NCBI GenBank assembly: GCA_028023455.1
Contig: JAQFVV010000157.1
Span: 1-64,000 of the forward strand
Reading direction: 5' to 3'
DNA length: 64,000 nucleotides
Source: Epiperipatus broadwayi
Taxonomy: Eukaryota > Onychophora > Udeonychophora > Euonychophora > Peripatidae
Shown piece by piece: positions 11,201 to 22,877 of this stretch; position 1 is the stretch's first letter, and each line of letters starts with the position of its first letter. The notes beneath the pieces were generated by a model. The model was not told the DNA's origin. It was given only the letters and a program-made list of their open reading frames with translations, and did not search any database. Position numbers and translations under genes: made by a program.

Positions 11201-11450
11201 ATAACTCAGCTTTGTGTTTTCATAAACTGAATACAGGTCATAAAATATTGACAATGTAGAGATTTTATGAGGAATGTGAATTGATAAGAATAATGAAAAA
11301 TTTTTGATGGTAAAACTTTTTGAATCTGAGGCCATCAGTCTCATGAAGACATTCTTATATGTTAAAGATGATTGATTTTTGAAGTAAATAATGTGTTATA
11401 TATATATATGTTATATGTTTTTGTTTAATTTCACTTGAAAATGTCTATTT

Positions 11451-12109
11451 GTAAATAGATGAAACCATGACTGTAGAAGAATTTTAATAAAAATTTTTTT
11501 TTTTTTAGATAGTATTGTAATATTATATGAATTTCCATTTATATTTATGTAATTCAAGCATGATAGTATTAAAGTTGATTTAGATAGATTCATTAATGAA
11601 ATAAAAAAGAAGAATCAATAGTATAAAGTCATATAATGTAATATAGTTAAAATAAAAAAATACATATATGTACTGTTTAATTAGCCACTGTACATCAGTT
11701 GGTGGTGCTGTTTCTGTGCAAAAACACAGAAATATGCCATTTACATGACCAAACTTATGTCGTACAGAACAGTTCTGTTCATATTAGCCATTAGCAGGCC
11801 TAGATGGTATTGCATGCAAATATTATGGCCTGCTGATGTGCTTCATGACACTATGAAAATAGCACACACTTCACAGATCGCTGCCATATGATGTGAGGTT
11901 ATGTAATTCAACTGGCTATAACTCTCTTAATATGCATGCGAAGTAATGATCTTACTAGCTGACATATTATTCCATATTAATTATTGTAAACCCATGCCAC
12001 ACTTCCCTACACAGCTTGGAAGGTGAAAAAAATTGCAAAAGGGTAGGGCCAAATACCATTTCCCAAAACTCATGCGAATAGGCACATTTTCACGGGAAGA
12101 GCTATGAGA
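11451..12109. other. No gene; slightly GC-richer unique-looking DNA
   Basis: Positions 11680-12110 are noticeably richer in G+C than the surroundings and contain hairpin-like strings such as GCAAAAACACAGAAATATGCC and CATTAGCAGGCC...GGCCTGCTGATG (11788-11838). No reading frame or recognised RNA family. Confidence 0.4.
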
Positions 12110-12655
12110 CAAATCATAAGCTTTGTTTGATCAGAGGATAATTCTTCAGATTGACAAAACCATCATTCACACCCTCTGCACATTTCAGTGCTACATGGTG
12201 AAATTTAATTTAATGAAATTTAATTTAATTCAGGCTGATTAGTTTGTTAATCAAGTGTTTGTTTGTTTTTTTAAATTTTGTTTAAACATTTAATTTACTA
12301 TTAGAAGAAGAATGTACATTTTTAAATAAAAAGTGTTTTGTTTTTGACATTTAATGTAGAATGCTAAGAATAATGTAAACTTGTCTGAGGTTGGACATTG
12401 TTTTGGAAATTATAAGCTTGGTCTAAACAGAGTAATGCATCTTTTGTATGATCCTTTGGATCGCAAAACCATCGGTTCCCCCCACTGCACATTCCAACAC
12501 TATGTGCTGCAATTTAATTGAATGAAATTTCATTTAATTCGGGCTGATTAGTTTGTTAATCAAATGGGGTTTTTTTTTAATTTTTGTTTAAACATTTCAT
12601 TTATTATTAGAAAAAATAATGTACATTTTTAAATAAACAGAAAAATGTTTGTTTT
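12110..12655. repeat. Direct repeat, period about 309 bp, two units
   Basis: The unit with GCTGATTAGTTTGTTAATCA at 12234 recurs at 12543. Both are preceded by a TTTAATT-rich block after 'CTGCACATTyCA' and followed by TTTAAACATTT and AATGTACATTTTTAAATAAA. Unit edges are roughly 12110-12345 and 12420-12655. It may be a tandemly duplicated non-coding repeat or two solo copies of one element. Confidence 0.78.
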
Positions 12656-14640
12656 ATTTTTAAGTACTGAAATAAAGAGAATGTAAAAAAATCAGAAATA
12701 GTAAAATTAATATTATTGTAGTCCAATGGAATAAGATCACTGTATTAATAATCATTTAAGAATCTTGTATAAAATAAGTGAGCAAAAAATCACTGTTTAA
12801 AATAAGTGTGTGTATGTATATATATCCATATACAAGGAAAAAACCAAAAATAACCAGAATTTTATAATAAAAAATTGTTTATTTTTTTTGTAGCATGAGA
12901 AATTTAATGTCTTTCAAATTACTATTCATTTGATGCATTTTTTTTCATTTTTCAAAATAGTCCTAAAATACTTGCAAAGTAATGTCTTTTAATACCACCA
13001 TCCTTTTTTCCACCACTTTTAAATCTGCAAAAAAAAAAAAAAAAAATTGAGAGATTTTCTGATTTGAGAATTTAAAAAAAAAAGTTGAAAGTGTGAGATT
13101 GAGAAAAAATATGGCTGATAGATAAGCTGGTTGTGCTAATTTTAATTAAAGTGTTTTTTACACTCAAGGCTTTGAGAAATGAAACTTTGTTGGGGTGGAG
13201 CTTGCATTCTTTTCTTTATTACAAAATGGGATGTTTACAATTTACTACATTAGGTGAATGTTTTAGAACTTGCATATAAAAAGCCTGATCCCTTTTGTGT
13301 CAAAAAAATCACATTGTTTTGACTTTGAACTTTACTTGTGATGCTTTTTAGGGATGTGGTAAATTTTAAATTTCAATTAAACCATTCATAAGTTTGTATT
13401 TTTATAATATTAACTTGCTTGAAATCTGCTTTAAGTATTACGACTATTTTTACTACTGTTTTCTATAAACAAAAATAGAATTTAACATTGTCCAAATTTT
13501 TCAGTCATTGAAAAAATTGACAAATATGCCAAACACACTTTACAAAAAATGTGCTGCATGGTGCCATGATTACCCATGTCATTTGGAATATTAATGCAGA
13601 AGGGTAGCTGCAAAAAGTATGTAACAGCTGAAGCATATACTACAACAAGTGCACAAACCAGAGAACCATTCTATTTGTTTTTGATTCTCGAAGATACATT
13701 TATCACTAGTAGAAAATTAACATATCCAGAGTTTTTGGAGTTGAAAACTTTAATCAACTCATTTAAGAATCAAGAAAAATAAAGTTTTTTATATTTTTGC
13801 ATAAAAGCTAGAACTTTATTGCAAATTATTTTTTTTAAAAAAAAACTTTAATCTTATGGACACTACACCATGGAATGAATATTTTAATTGAATGAAGTTT
13901 AGACAACTTTAGAAATCTATTTTAAAATATGTGTTTTCTCTGCCAGAAAAAGGTTTTTATTTCAAAAGTGAACTTTATTTACAGAAGAAGCATAATACAA
14001 GGAAAGCACTAAATTTCAAAATTCAATTGGGGGTGTATATGTAGCATCCCATGAGTTACAAGGATCACATTTCAGAAATTCAAGAGTACACAAGTGGATG
14101 AAATTACACTGACAAGAGAACATAGACCATAAGTCAAACTAAGTACATAATTTCCATCATTGAATAATTAATATAAAAAAGATTAGTATAGCTATTATAT
14201 GGTAAAGCAAATAGACAGGTAGGCTTAAACATAAAAGGAGTTACTGAGTTCATCTAAGCTAAAGATAATCATATAATAATTCATATTAGGATCATACCAA
14301 GGATGAGAATACAAAAAGGATGATTGTTATAATAAAAAAATGAATTAGGTAGGCCTGACAAACAAGGCCATAGATAACAATGTGTTCAGGTGACTAATAA
14401 ATGTAATACTAAAAAATTCATAAAAGAAAAATTACCATACAATAATGGAATTGCTTAAGTATACTTATGTGATATGGATACAAAAATCAGTGAGTCATAG
14501 ATCAAAATACAGTAAAATATAATACATAGTAAAAGAGCAAGCAAATCAGTCACTACAGATTAAAAAAGCCATACAATGATCGCAGGTGTCAAAAGTCAAC
14601 CTATATCTTTAGTTGGCCCCATGTTTAATCATCCAATGAA
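12656..14640. other. No supported gene; one short unidentified frame
   Basis: A 68-residue plus-strand open stretch (13576-13782) has mixed, protein-like composition, including SAQTREPFYLFLILEDTF, and ends at AAATAAAG. I recognise no family. No splice sites or upstream exon could be matched, so I do not call it a gene. Other parts are AT-rich, with an A run at about 13030. Confidence 0.35.
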
Positions 14641-14960
14641 GGGGTGCACAGTCACTTGTCCATTTCCCTTGCTTTAAGAGGTATTTAACAACAAAGTCTT
14701 CAACTGAGTTGTTGACTCCTTTCTCAAACAGCACTTTACATCTTACAGTCCATATGGCAAAGTTTATGTATGTAGCCAATCAGATACTCCTGAATATACC
14801 TGTCTCAAATTCCAGCTTGATTGTTACTCAGGACTGATCAGGATCAGTGATTTTCCTCAGCAGGAAGTTCCAAAAATAGGTCCACAAATCACATCAAGAA
14901 AGTATGTGATCCATGGACTTAATATTATAGCTCCTGCAATAGCACAGAAAGGCCCTGGTG
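14640..14960 (-). pseudogene. Second LINE C-terminal remnant
   Basis: Minus-strand reading gives NIKSMDHILS, a stop, then CDLWTYFWNFLLRK, and downstream ATYINFAIWTVRCKVLFEKG. This resembles the zinc-binding C-terminal tail of L1-like reverse transcriptases, where a 'C..C....sl.HIl..C....W' block is followed by an 'aiW..Rn...f' helix. The upstream cysteine pair is only partly visible (CYC). Several stops interrupt it. It is clearly not a copy of the fragment at 5440-6426. I am unsure of the clade. Confidence 0.45.
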
Positions 14961-15119
14961 TGGAGGGCCCCAATGTTGACCTTGAGCAACAAATCCATAT
15001 ATTTTGTTTCCAGTTTGAGGAATTTGGTCCATCTCATAAACCAGAGGATTCCCACTTTTTAAGAAGTAAATTGACTGTTTTAGTTCTCCCATCAGACAAC
15101 AAATGGTAAGTCTCCCAGT

Positions 15120-15203
15120 TGTACTGAACCAGCACTTATCAGTTGGTCTGGGTCATCCTCTCCCACACATATATATGTATAATCAGTGCTTATTTTATAT
15201 TAA
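15120..15203 (-). repeat. Recurrent repeat (family B), partial copy
   Basis: Contains GTACTGAACCAGCACTTATC and CTCCCACACATATATATG, matching on the minus strand the 'gatgagtgctggttcagcac' core and 'catatatatgtggga' flank of the family also seen at 15425, 15698, 20806, 36601 and 59952. Confidence 0.7.
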
Positions 15204-15424
15204 GATAGCAAATCTACACACTTTCATGAGCAGATTTCAGTCCTCTCTGCTCTCCAACTCTTCAGCTATCAATATTATTGAAAATCTGATGATGGAATAC
15301 TCAAAGCTCTTGATGATGCCAATATTATAGTCATATCTATGTTGACCTTAAGTCAACCTGATCCCTCATCTGTTTGATCTTAATATGTTTATTTAAATAT
15401 ACAAGAGAGGGATGAGCTGTAATT

Positions 15425-15575
15425 AAAGGGGATTTGAACATAACTTTCAAGCTCCCCACAGTCGTTCACTCTATCTGATACAACCAATACACATGGCCAC
15501 ATATATGTGAAAAAGGTAAATGATTTCCAATTTATGTATTTCATGTTGAATCAGCACTCATTGGGCATCAGTTGT
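15425..15575 (-). repeat. Recurrent repeat (family B), copy 2
   Basis: Minus-strand reading runs from a 'gagtgctgattcaacatgaaat' core through a 'ttttcacatatatgtggcc' block and 'ttggttgtatcagatagagtg' to GTTATGTTCAAATCCCC. The last part resembles a pol III B box, preceded by an A-box-like GATAGAGTG, so a tRNA-related origin is possible but not proven. It lies inverted with respect to the copy at 15698-15860. Confidence 0.72.
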
Positions 15576-15618
15576 AGATTTTTAATCTTAATATATATCG
15601 AGAACTGATTATATATAT

Positions 15619-15660
15619 GGGTCTCCTTTCAGTTAATAGCAAACTCCTTTCTGCAGCCAT
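15619..15660 (-). repeat. 42-bp dispersed repeat, partner at 44886-44927
   Basis: The reverse complement starts ATGGCTGCAGAAAGGAGTTT and matches 44886-44927 at 40 of 42 positions by hand comparison. It lies between two opposed family B copies and next to a TATATA/TGTG microsatellite. Confidence 0.85.
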
Positions 15661-15697
15661 ATATATATATATATGTGTGTGTGTATGTGTGTGTGTG

Positions 15698-15860
15698 TTG
15701 GAGATAATGATCTAGACCACACTGATGAGTGCTGGTTCAGCACAAAATATATATATTGGAAATCTTTTTTTTTTCACATGTATGTGGTCATGTGCATTGG
15801 TTATATTGGATAGAGTGGATGACTGCAGAGCTTGGAAGCTGGATATAAACCCCCCTTTTT
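15698..15860 (+). repeat. Recurrent repeat (family B), copy 3
   Basis: Contains GATGAGTGCTGGTTCAGCAC, 'ttttcacatgtatgtggtcatg', TTGGTTATATTGGATAGAGT and an end resembling AGCTGGATATAAACCCCC. Immediately after it, positions 15861-15937 hold a short exact tandem duplication containing TTGACTCTCTCAAAAGTTAC, with a period of about 42 bp. Confidence 0.78.
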
Positions 15861-15937
15861 GTCTTGACTCTCTCAAAAGTTACAAATACAATTCAAATGT
15901 CTTGACTCTCTCAAAAGTTACAAATACAATTCAAATG

Positions 15938-17703
15938 TCCTATAGGATCAATCATTCTAAATTGATAAAAATGTAATGTGTAATCAGACTTACAAATCTG
16001 TTTTTTCTTAGTGAAATGACTTGGTTCAGATAAAATCTATTTTATTTTTAACTATTATTTTCTCATTTTCATAATAGTTAATGTTTTTGCATTTTATATA
16101 TCTATACGCCAAACACACTATTTAATCTCATTTTAATTTTATTTTCAGTAGTCCTTAATTATAATTTTTCATAAACTAGTACAATCAATAATAACTTGTT
16201 TAGAAAATAAAGTTAGAACAAGAATCTTATTTAGCAAATGGTTATATGTTTGGGAAACTCTTTCCAAATACCTCTCATATCCATAAATGTGAATGATTTA
16301 GAGAAAATAGTCCAACAATAGCATGTTATCTTGCCTAAAAAATTGCTTATTTAAATGTTAAAATAGATGTAATCCTATTGTAATGGTACTAGAATTAATG
16401 CAGGAGCATTAAAAGTATTTTTTTCTAAATGCAGATAATTAGAATCTACAAACTTTGCTCTATACAAGCATGGAAAATTGCTTATATCTGATGCATTATA
16501 ACAGTTTAAAATTGATTTTGATAGTCACAGAAAAATTCGGCTTTAGTATGAAAAAAGTTTACTGACTTTGGAAGAGGCTTTATGCAGATCATTCAGTGAA
16601 AGATTTTGAGTTATTGTATTTATTACAATATTTAATTTAATATCCACTACTTTTGGAATCTTTAGATTTTTCAGTGAAAGTCTATTAATACCTAAAAATG
16701 ATTTATACAAGAGTATCTGACCATTTCATCAGCATCTTTATTTAGGTTGAGAATATTTAGATAAAGCTTTTACTTTTTATTGAGTAGTGTTACTGCATCA
16801 ATACTATTAAAAGCTCTAATTTCTCTTCCTAAAGGCTTTTCATATCTTTGTAGGAACAATGCAATAATAGTCATATTCATTGGAAATAATATTATCAAAT
16901 TCTATAAAATTGTTGAAGTTTTTTCCAAAACATGAGTTAATTACTTTATTTAGCAAAAAAAAGTGTTATAAAAGGATTAGGATATATCAACAATAATATT
17001 TATATAGTTTTACAGTTAAAAGTCGGAATATAAAGTATGTTATTTATCAAATAAATCATTTAATTTCGATCTAACTATTTCAGTATTCTAAAGTAGATTC
17101 ATTTCAAATAGAACCAGCTTATTACAATTTGAACTTTCACTTACTGAAATCAAAAGCTAATTCAAAGATGAAATAAACATCTGATCATTAAAAAAATCAA
17201 GGGATAAACTAATAATTGAAAGCATTGGATATCCATTACTTTTTATCTTTCATTTTGTTTCCTACCTTCTCAATCTATTATCTTTCTGTACAGCAAATAT
17301 GTTGGTCTAGATTCTGGATGGAATAAATGGACTATACATAAGTTCTATCTCTTTTTTCCCAATTATCATTAATATTTATATAAATTATATTTCTTGCTAA
17401 TTATAGCATTTCATTTGAGGCATTTAAAAATTTCATACCCAAATAAATATATATTTTGTATAATTATTAATTACAAGTTTCTATTATTTTTGTTACTTTA
17501 ATAAAAGGTTCAAATAATAAATTTGACAGATTAACATCAACATATACCTAATTTAAATGAGTACCTATATTATAACATCCTGTGTTTTAATATAAATATT
17601 GGTATAATTAATCAAATTGTAACAAATCATTCAGAGAGAGTGCATGCCTAATATAAAAATACATACATGTTTTATGACTGTACACTTAACTTGTCATTTG
17701 TTT
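15938..17703. other. AT-rich, no supported gene
   Basis: No frame longer than about 60 codons and no recognised repeat. The minus strand between 16450 and 16800 has stretches with protein-like composition broken by many stops, possibly an old retroelement, but no motif could be named. Confidence 0.45.
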
Positions 17704-18455
17704 ATATATAGATAGATATTTATGTGTGTATGCTTTATGAGATCTTTTTTTTCTTTCCTTGATTTTATTTAGTGAGTGCACATTCAGTGATGACCACGAT
17801 AATCATAGCTCTCTATTTTGATAGCATTGCTACTTTATTTATAATTCATTTTGATTATTCATATTATGCAAATCAATTCATTTAAATATTCTATGTGTGT
17901 GATAATTTAATGCTGTTTCTTCTTTTACTTATCACATTTCTATGAATCAATATTCTTTTATATTTTTTTTGTCTGTGGTATTCTTTTATATTTTTTTTGT
18001 CTGTGGTGTTCTATGCATATCCATTTGACAATCAGAACTATGACTGTGTTCTCTTTCATGGTCCAAGAACACGATCTAATATTCTGGATTATCTTTGGCA
18101 CACTTATATAAATATTTAGCAGCATGAATATATTCTGGTTGCAATGTTTTTCCTTAATTTATTATAGTACACATCAACACAAAAACCAAAAAGAAAAGTA
18201 AAAGAAGTCTGGTTTACAGTCAACCAGAAAAACATAATAAATAAAAGAGAAAACAGCATTTAATTATCACACAGAAGGAATATTTAAATAAACTGATTTA
18301 CATAATATGAATAATCAAGATGAATTATAAATAAAGTAGCAATGCTATAAAACTAGAGAGCTATGATTATGGTTCTCTTCACTGAAAGTGCACTCTTCTA
18401 AATAAAATAAAATAAAAACCCACTTCATAAATCATACACACATATATACACAAAA
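17704..18455. repeat. Large foldback element, arms about 235 bp
   Basis: The left arm (about 17704-17945) and right arm (about 18225-18455) are reverse complements with modest divergence. Shared strings include ATCATAGCTCTCTA, ATAGCATTGCTACTTTATTT and ATAATTCAT, with opposite orientation on the right. The 280-bp centre includes a 28-bp exact tandem duplication ending TTTTTTTTGTCTGTGGT near 17955-18008. No coding capacity. This is consistent with a foldback or MITE-type DNA transposon. Confidence 0.82.
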
Positions 18456-19027
18456 AAATTACTATATGATGAAGGAAATATATATATATTGTAATCAGAC
18501 CACCGTACAACCCCTTTATTACCTTGGTTATAACAATTTCCTCATGAGCATATTGTATGAAGGAACCATCGATTGGCTTTCCCCAATACAGATGTCACCC
18601 CTCCCTACAACAATATTTCTTGCTCATCAGAGGATGTAGCACCATAGAGACTGGAAACACTTAGAAATTTCTGTATTTGGTTTCCCAAACGGCACCACTA
18701 GAGTTCCATCTCACTACAACCTGACTTACCTAGGTCTAGTTATGCCAGACATAGCTCAGGAGGCATGAAATTCTCGTGAACAAGTGCAATGAATGACAAG
18801 TGATGCAAAAATGGAACTGAACAACTAAAATTAATTTTAAGTAACAACAGTTTTATTAACAATGATATTGATAAGTCCTTCCAATAAAGTTCATCATTTA
18901 TTTCAAATGAAGGCTCATTTCAATTTATCTTGTGTGAAGAAGTCAAAAGGTCTTTTATCAAGTAGATGTCTACCATTACTGCATGAATATTTTTAACTAT
19001 TTGTTCCATATCTGTATATCCTTTTTA
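18456..19027. other. Unclassified moderately GC-rich segment
   Basis: Positions 18500-18780 are less AT-rich than their surroundings and follow a TATATATATTGTAATCAG string. No frame or RNA family is recognised. It may be part of an unlisted repeat family. Confidence 0.35.
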
Positions 19028-19505
19028 GGTAGGTAAACAGGTAAGATGAGCAATTCCAGATTTGTGAAGCTTTTATAATTCAGTCAAGTATAGATGTGTA
19101 TTTATATACATAAGTTTCATTATTTTATTCAGACACAACCAATATGCATGTAAGCATTTGTGATTCATATAGCATTTCATTATTTTTAAATTTATCACAG
19201 GTAGGTAAACAGGTAATATAAGCAATTCCAGATTTGTGGACTATTTATAATCCAGTCAAGTATAGATGTGCATTTATACACATAAGTTTCATTATTTTAC
19301 TCAGACACAACCAATATGCATGTAAGCATTTGTAATTCATATAGCATTTCATTATTTTTAAATTTATCACAGGTAGGTAAACAGGTAATATAAGCAATTC
19401 CAGATTTGTGGACTATTTATAATCCAGTCAAGTATAGATGTGCATTTATACACATAAGTTTCATTATTTTACTTAGACACAACCAATATGCATGTAAGCA
19501 TTTAT
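19028..19505. repeat. 172-bp tandem repeat, nearly three copies
   Basis: GGTAGGTAAACAGGTAA starts at 19028, 19200 and 19372, exactly 172 bp apart. Copies 2 and 3 are almost identical, sharing GATTTGTGGACTATTTATAA; copy 1 differs at several positions. The end of copy 3 grades into a weaker repetition with period about 96 bp around CATTTATAATCTTMATTTAA (19499-19620). It is a small satellite-like array. Confidence 0.93.
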
Positions 19506-19966
19506 AATCTTCATTTAATTATTCTAGCATGAATATTTGTTATTTGGTCTGCCACAGATGTATATTTTTACATATAAGTTTATCAGCAGTTTCATTTATA
19601 ATCTTAATTTAATTATTCTGATATATAGCTCAGATATTTATTTTTCAGTTAACATAGACATATAAGTTTGTTATCAGCATTTTCATGTTGGTAGAGCATT
19701 TATAATTTGGAATATAGAACACAATTAATGTTTTCATATTACTCCATTAATTTTTTATTATAAACTTTATTATAGAATTAATAATTGAATTATTATTATT
19801 TTTAATGCTTACCTTATGACTTGTTGGTTTCTTTCAATAACAATGGGGCTTGATGAATGGCACTGTAGACTAAGACTGGAGCTTACTTCATGATCCTGGA
19901 TAGAGAGAAAAGTGGGCTAACCACCCATGTTAAATTGTTTCTTCATGGATATGTTTGATTTTTCTC

Positions 19967-20130
19967 TCTTGCTTTACTTAATAAAACTGATAAAAAACAA
20001 ACACTCTCTGATAATATGAATTTTCCAGCCTATTTATACTTTCTCTGCTTGTTTTATCCAATACAACTGATAAAAAAACTACTCTCTCTCTGATAATTTG
20101 AATTTTCCAGCCTATTTATACTCTCTCTGC
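19967..20130. repeat. 82-bp tandem duplication
   Basis: Two units share AACTGATAAAAAA, CTCTCTGATAAT and GAATTTTCCAGCCTATTTAT, about 82 bp apart. Each unit carries a TATTTATACT string that could act as a TATA element, but there is no evidence that it does. Positions 20131-21418 hold a T-rich stretch, a G9 run at about 20663 and a family B copy. Confidence 0.88.
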
Positions 20131-20805
20131 CCATCAGAACGGATTCATTTTTCATGACCCTTGCTTCAATTGGTGTTGGTTTGTGTTTTCATCCGCTGTT
20201 TGTGCCATTTACCCCAGCTCATTGGCTATTCTTTTTGGCAGTAGAAGACCGTTTTCAATTATCTGGCTATGTGTTTTCAAATTTCTAATTAATTTGAAAT
20301 TTCCTTGCCTGGAGCATTGACTTAACACCTAAGTTATTTTGCCTTACAAATTATTTTTCTGAAATACAAAATAAGCTTATCTTTTTTTAATGTTTAAATA
20401 TATATTTTTTCTTTTTTACTTTATTGATTTTCTTTTTTGGATTGATGAATTTTAATAAAGAAAGATTTATACTTTCTTTAATTGCACATTTAAACATATT
20501 TGTTTTCTTTTTTCTTTTTAATTTGACCAAATTATCTTTTTTTTTTTATTGCAGTCAATTTTCACTATTTCTTTGTTTCTTTAATTTTTTAGTTTTCCTT
20601 AAACATTATTAAGTCCTTTCTTTTCTTTTTTTTAACAACAAATCATGCTAGTATTTTTAATGGGGGGGGGGGGTCTTCTGAATATATACGTGGAACAGTT
20701 ATATCTGTTTCAGTATATATATAAAATTAAAAACATAAGTAACATCATCTTTCAGTAAGCTTAATAAACATTAATCAACTATTAAGATACAATGATATAT
20801 CATAA

Positions 20806-20935
20806 ATGCATGAAATACATATATTGGGGATCAATTTATCTTTTTTACATGTAAGTGATCATGGATATTGTATTGATTGCTTGGAATCAGAGTGGAGGAT
20901 GAATATAAACTGAAAAATTCTAAGTTCAAACATCT
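20806..20935 (+). repeat. Recurrent repeat (family B), copy 4
   Basis: Shares 'catgaaatacatatattggggatca', 'tttttacatgtaagtgatcatg', 'tattgattgcttggaatcagagtggaggatg' and a TAAGTTCAAACATC end with the other family B copies. The 5' 'gagtgctggttcagcac' core is missing, so it is truncated or diverged. Confidence 0.6.
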
Positions 20936-21314
20936 CTACTTACATATATTGTAATGGTATATATATATCACTTTTAAATAAAAGTGAAAAAATCTAAATA
21001 AAATCATTCTCAAATATATATATATATAAAGTTAATAAAAAATTATTTAAATTAATATATATAATGCACAGGTGACAACAGGATTGATTTTAATATAAAG
21101 GAATAATAAATAAAAAAGCTGTTAATTAGTTAAAGTTAAAAGTTATTTTTAATCTTAGAATGGAAATGATTTTCTATAATGATGTAATAGCAAACAGGCC
21201 CTTGTGCATAAAGTCAGATAAGAGATCAATTATAAAATATTAGTGATAAAATTTTGAGCATAAACACATGATGGGCATAAACACATGGTACACAGAGAAA
21301 AGTCATCAAGGCCA

Positions 21315-21356
21315 ATAAGAACAGCACCAAGCCAGGCAAGATCGATCCTGGAATTT
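21315..21356. repeat. tRNA-like repeat fragment
   Basis: Contains GGCAAGATCGATCCTGG, sharing CAAGATCGATYCTGG with 44430-44510. GATCGATCCTGG is near a pol III B box. Only a short match is visible. Confidence 0.35.
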
Positions 21357-21418
21357 GATGATAAAAATTCAAAAAGATATAAACTTTGAAGTTGAGATTT
21401 AGATTTGGATTGCTCTTG

Positions 21419-21648
21419 TTTATTGCATATTATTTAAATATATTTATAAGGGTATTGTGGATCTCCAAAATGTAGGGTCACACAATAAATTACATTTCTC
21501 ATATTTGCACCAGCTGAGGCAGCCTCCAGAATTATGTTTCCTGGACATTGGCCAGTAATGGACTTGTCTCCACCTAGAACAATATGAAATGGAAAGAACT
21601 TTGAAATGTGTGATGCATCAAGAACTGCAAGGAAGGATTTCAATAAAC
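21419..21648 (-). CDS. Possible terminal exon of an unidentified gene
   Basis: Minus-strand open frame of about 70 codons ending at 21434, with AATAAA at 21424-21419 about 10 nt after the stop. An AG preceded by a moderately pyrimidine-rich stretch (TTTCCATTGCTGTAG) lies at the upstream edge, consistent with a splice acceptor. The product includes FFPFHIVLGGDKSITGQ and ILEAASAGANMRNVIYCV. Composition is more protein-like and GC-richer than its surroundings. I do not recognise the family. It could equally be a fragment of an unknown transposon gene. Start and phase are undetermined; the end marks the polyadenylation signal. Confidence 0.3.
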
Positions 21649-21649
21649 C

Positions 21650-22877
21650 TACAGCAATGGAAAGTATAAACTTTTAATTTAAATGAAATATGAACATTAA
21701 TTATATAATACAAACTCTTCAAGTATTAATTTTAAGTGTCACTTAACTTTTAAAAGAAATCGCTTTTTTATCTGGCTAAAATTTTAAATTATTTATTATA
21801 TTTTTTTATTTATGTGTTTAATATCATTTCCATTCTCATAAATTTCTTTTAAATTAATTATTTGAAAATGGGCATAAATGGCTGCATAGATTCATAAGAT
21901 TATGTTTGTTTAAATGTATTAATTTTGAGCTAATTGTTTCATAGTTAAATTGGTGCTGGTAGATAGATATATGGATGTTTTATGTCAATATAATCTGGTT
22001 AGAATCTTTAGATACTTGTTCCCTTGTGGTGCGTTAGCATACAGGGCATAATACCCCTCTGAATGCATGGCCCCAAAATGTATCCATCATATTGCCAATG
22101 GTCATAGACATATTTCTTATGCCATAGATTTTCTTATGCTCTGACTGAGACAGTAAGCCAGCAAAGACTGCTATCCAATATTTACAGAGCATCTTTTATA
22201 TATATATCAAATAATTTCATTTTTGTATCACCAATTGGGCAGGAGATTGTTCCTGTCTGTTGGTGAAATTTATTAATGATCATGGGGAAGATGCTTATTT
22301 CTTTCCACCATGATTCGTTATTTTCTAATGATATCCTGCAACAGATGTAAATTCCTGTCTGAATGATTGTATTATGTTAACAATCTCATTTTATATTTGT
22401 CACAGTATATCAGTAAGCTAGCATTGGTTTAAACATGAAATTTTAGCCTAAGATCAAAAGGATTGAGTTAGTTATATGCGTATTCTATGTAACATATTTA
22501 CACTTAATAAAATATTAAAATTGTAAAATCTATTAAATGCTTCATTTACATCAAATATATTCACTAATTAATTTAATTTTCAGAATTTTTTTTTAATGTA
22601 TGTGTGTGTTATAATAAAATGTCTTGCTTAGTTCAATTTTGGCAGTAATTTATTTTATATATTTTGTTAATAATATTTTAAAATTAAAAATTAGAAAGTT
22701 TAAATATACAGTGTTATATTTTAATCTCAGCTTCTCCCTGAGCTAGTGACTGGGGCTTTCAGTTCGATAAAAGAGTAATCTCTCCCGTTTATAACTGCCA
22801 CCTTTATAAATTTTCTAGGTTTGAATAGCCTAATGGTGCCCTGGTATGGCAAATAAGTTTGGGAGGTTCAATCAACC

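Larger units (their letters stand above)
9190..11445 (-). mobile_element. Penelope-like element with inverted 3' duplication
   Basis: On the minus strand a decayed reverse transcriptase (about 10480-9960) is followed by a GIY-YIG endonuclease-like stretch (about 9570-9490). This domain order is that of Penelope-like retroelements. The 3' portion (9190-9910) occurs again as its reverse complement at 10735-11445, giving arms of roughly 700 bp around an 830-bp centre. Penelope-like elements are known for complex insertions with partial and inverted copies, and this layout fits. All reading frames carry stops. Shared arm landmarks include AGAATAGAAGACTTAATAAT and GTCAATTTGCTTCTGAC in opposite orientations. 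Confidence 0.75.
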
